13,814 nucleotides of DNA from Candidatus Woesearchaeota archaeon (GTDB lineage: Archaea > Nanobdellota > Nanobdellia > Woesearchaeales > UBA11576): NCBI GenBank assembly GCA_030591125.1, contig JAUVBP010000007.1:1-13814 (forward strand). Reading direction: 5' to 3'. The number at the start of each line of letters is the position of its first letter. Position 1 is the stretch's first letter. This document shows, piece by piece, positions 13,345 to 13,814 of this stretch. The translations under genes and the position numbers were made by a program. Under the pieces are notes generated by a model. That model did no database searches, was not told the DNA's origin, and worked only from the letters and a program-made list of their open reading frames with translations.

Positions 13345-13367
13345 AGGACTATCTTCAAAGAAGTCCT
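13345..13367 (+). other. Hairpin just upstream of the radical SAM gene
   Basis: AGGACT (13345-13350) pairs with AGTCCT (13362-13367). After one bulged A, TCT/AGA extends the stem around a TCAA loop. It lies 27 nt after the tRNA and 11 nt before the ATG at 13379. It could be a processing or regulatory structure. Archaeal termination does not normally need a hairpin and no T-run follows it. Confidence 0.4.
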
Positions 13368-13378
13368 TTGCGGTCCAT

Positions 13379-13814
13379 ATGAAAATAACAATACTAGACA
13401 TCTCATCGAAGAATCCTGGATGCACCAATAAGGACGTCAACGGTGGCTTCGGTACAAGGACAACCATAGGTAATTCTCTCAGGGCAAAACTGCTTGAACA
13501 CGCAAAGAGCTCAGGAGTAAAGCTTCCAGTATTGATATATGGATATTCTGCAGCGATACTGAGGAAGAACGGGCATAAGGTAGTGTTCAAGAAAGATGTA
13601 ATACCCATGAACACTGACCTCATCATAATCAACACATCGATGGTCGACTACAAGAACGAGATACGCTTCGCAAAGAGGATCAAAGAGAGGAGCAATGCAA
13701 AAGTCGGTTTCATAGGGGCGTTCTGCTCTGCAAAACCAGGAATGTTCACAGACGCTGCGGACTTCGTGATTGTAGGCGAGCCTGAATCAGTGCTCCAGAA
13801 GCTGACTGATAAGT
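13379..13814 (+). CDS. B12-binding-domain radical SAM protein, N-terminal part
   Basis: The frame opens at ATG 13379 (MKITILDISSKNPGCTNKDV) and runs off the right edge after 145 residues without a stop. The visible part is a Rossmann-like cobalamin-binding domain of the kind that precedes radical SAM domains: VNGGFGTRT, then SAAILRKNGHKVVF (helix and strand), TDLIIINTSMVDYKNEIRFAKRIKE, KVGFIGAFCSAKPGMF and the characteristic DFVIVGEPESVLQKL. The CxxxCxxC cluster motif would lie beyond the window, so the radical SAM part is inferred from family architecture. Such proteins often act in methylation or other radical chemistry, and the substrate cannot be told. It has no clear SD. A hairpin sits just upstream, after tRNA-Gln. 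Confidence 0.8.
   Translation, partial: MKITILDISSKNPGCTNKDVNGGFGTRTTIGNSLRAKLLEHAKSSGVKLPVLIYGYSAAILRKNGHKVVFKKDVIPMNTDLIIINTSMVDYKNEIRFAKRIKERSNAKVGFIGAFCSAKPGMFTDAADFVIVGEPESVLQKLTDK

Overview
The window looks archaeal. The evidence is AT-rich TATA elements about 25 nt upstream of apparently leaderless genes, Shine-Dalgarno motifs of the GGTGA/GAGGTG type, a tRNA-Gln with no encoded CCA, and an archaeal-type fused sugar-1-phosphate nucleotidylyltransferase/acetyltransferase. The gene mix (B12-binding radical SAM protein, winged-helix protein with an S-layer-like domain, many proteins I do not recognise) would fit a DPANN lineage such as Woesearchaeota. That placement is inference and no marker here settles it. 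I saw no insertion sequence, CRISPR array, integrase or phage gene.

Layout. Positions 1-1371 (minus strand) hold a run of small exported or lipoprotein-like genes: a Cys-rich protein, a protein with six DxDxDG-type calcium-binding loops, and an unrecognised gene that starts on the previous stop and leaves the window. A plus-strand gene (1522-2712) has a membrane hairpin and a possible CYTH-like domain, and is probably leaderless. Positions 7564 down to 2722 form a tight four-gene operon: glmM, the archaeal glmU equivalent, glmS, and an unknown 178-residue gene one base after glmS. The first three give a complete route from fructose-6-phosphate to UDP-GlcNAc, the usual precursor for surface glycans and N-glycosylation.

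Divergent from glmM, across 144-165 nt (depending on the glmM start), is an unusual 305-residue protein: winged-helix domain, then a region resembling the C-terminal domain of archaeal S-layer proteins, then one EF-hand-like loop. The shared intergenic region holds a palindromic TATA element and a 19-bp inverted repeat, a candidate operator. A surface-type domain on a DNA-binding protein facing the UDP-GlcNAc operon is the most interesting arrangement here.

A 1006-residue minus-strand protein follows (8656-11676), with seven tryptophan-anchored helical repeats and a separate C-terminal domain. Facing away from it is a 99-residue protein with an acidic tail and a PC4-like pattern. Its leader holds two tandem perfect hairpins, the second of which buries the Shine-Dalgarno sequence. 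Then come an RNA m5C methyltransferase, tRNA-Gln(CTG), and the start of a B12-binding radical SAM protein that runs off the right edge.
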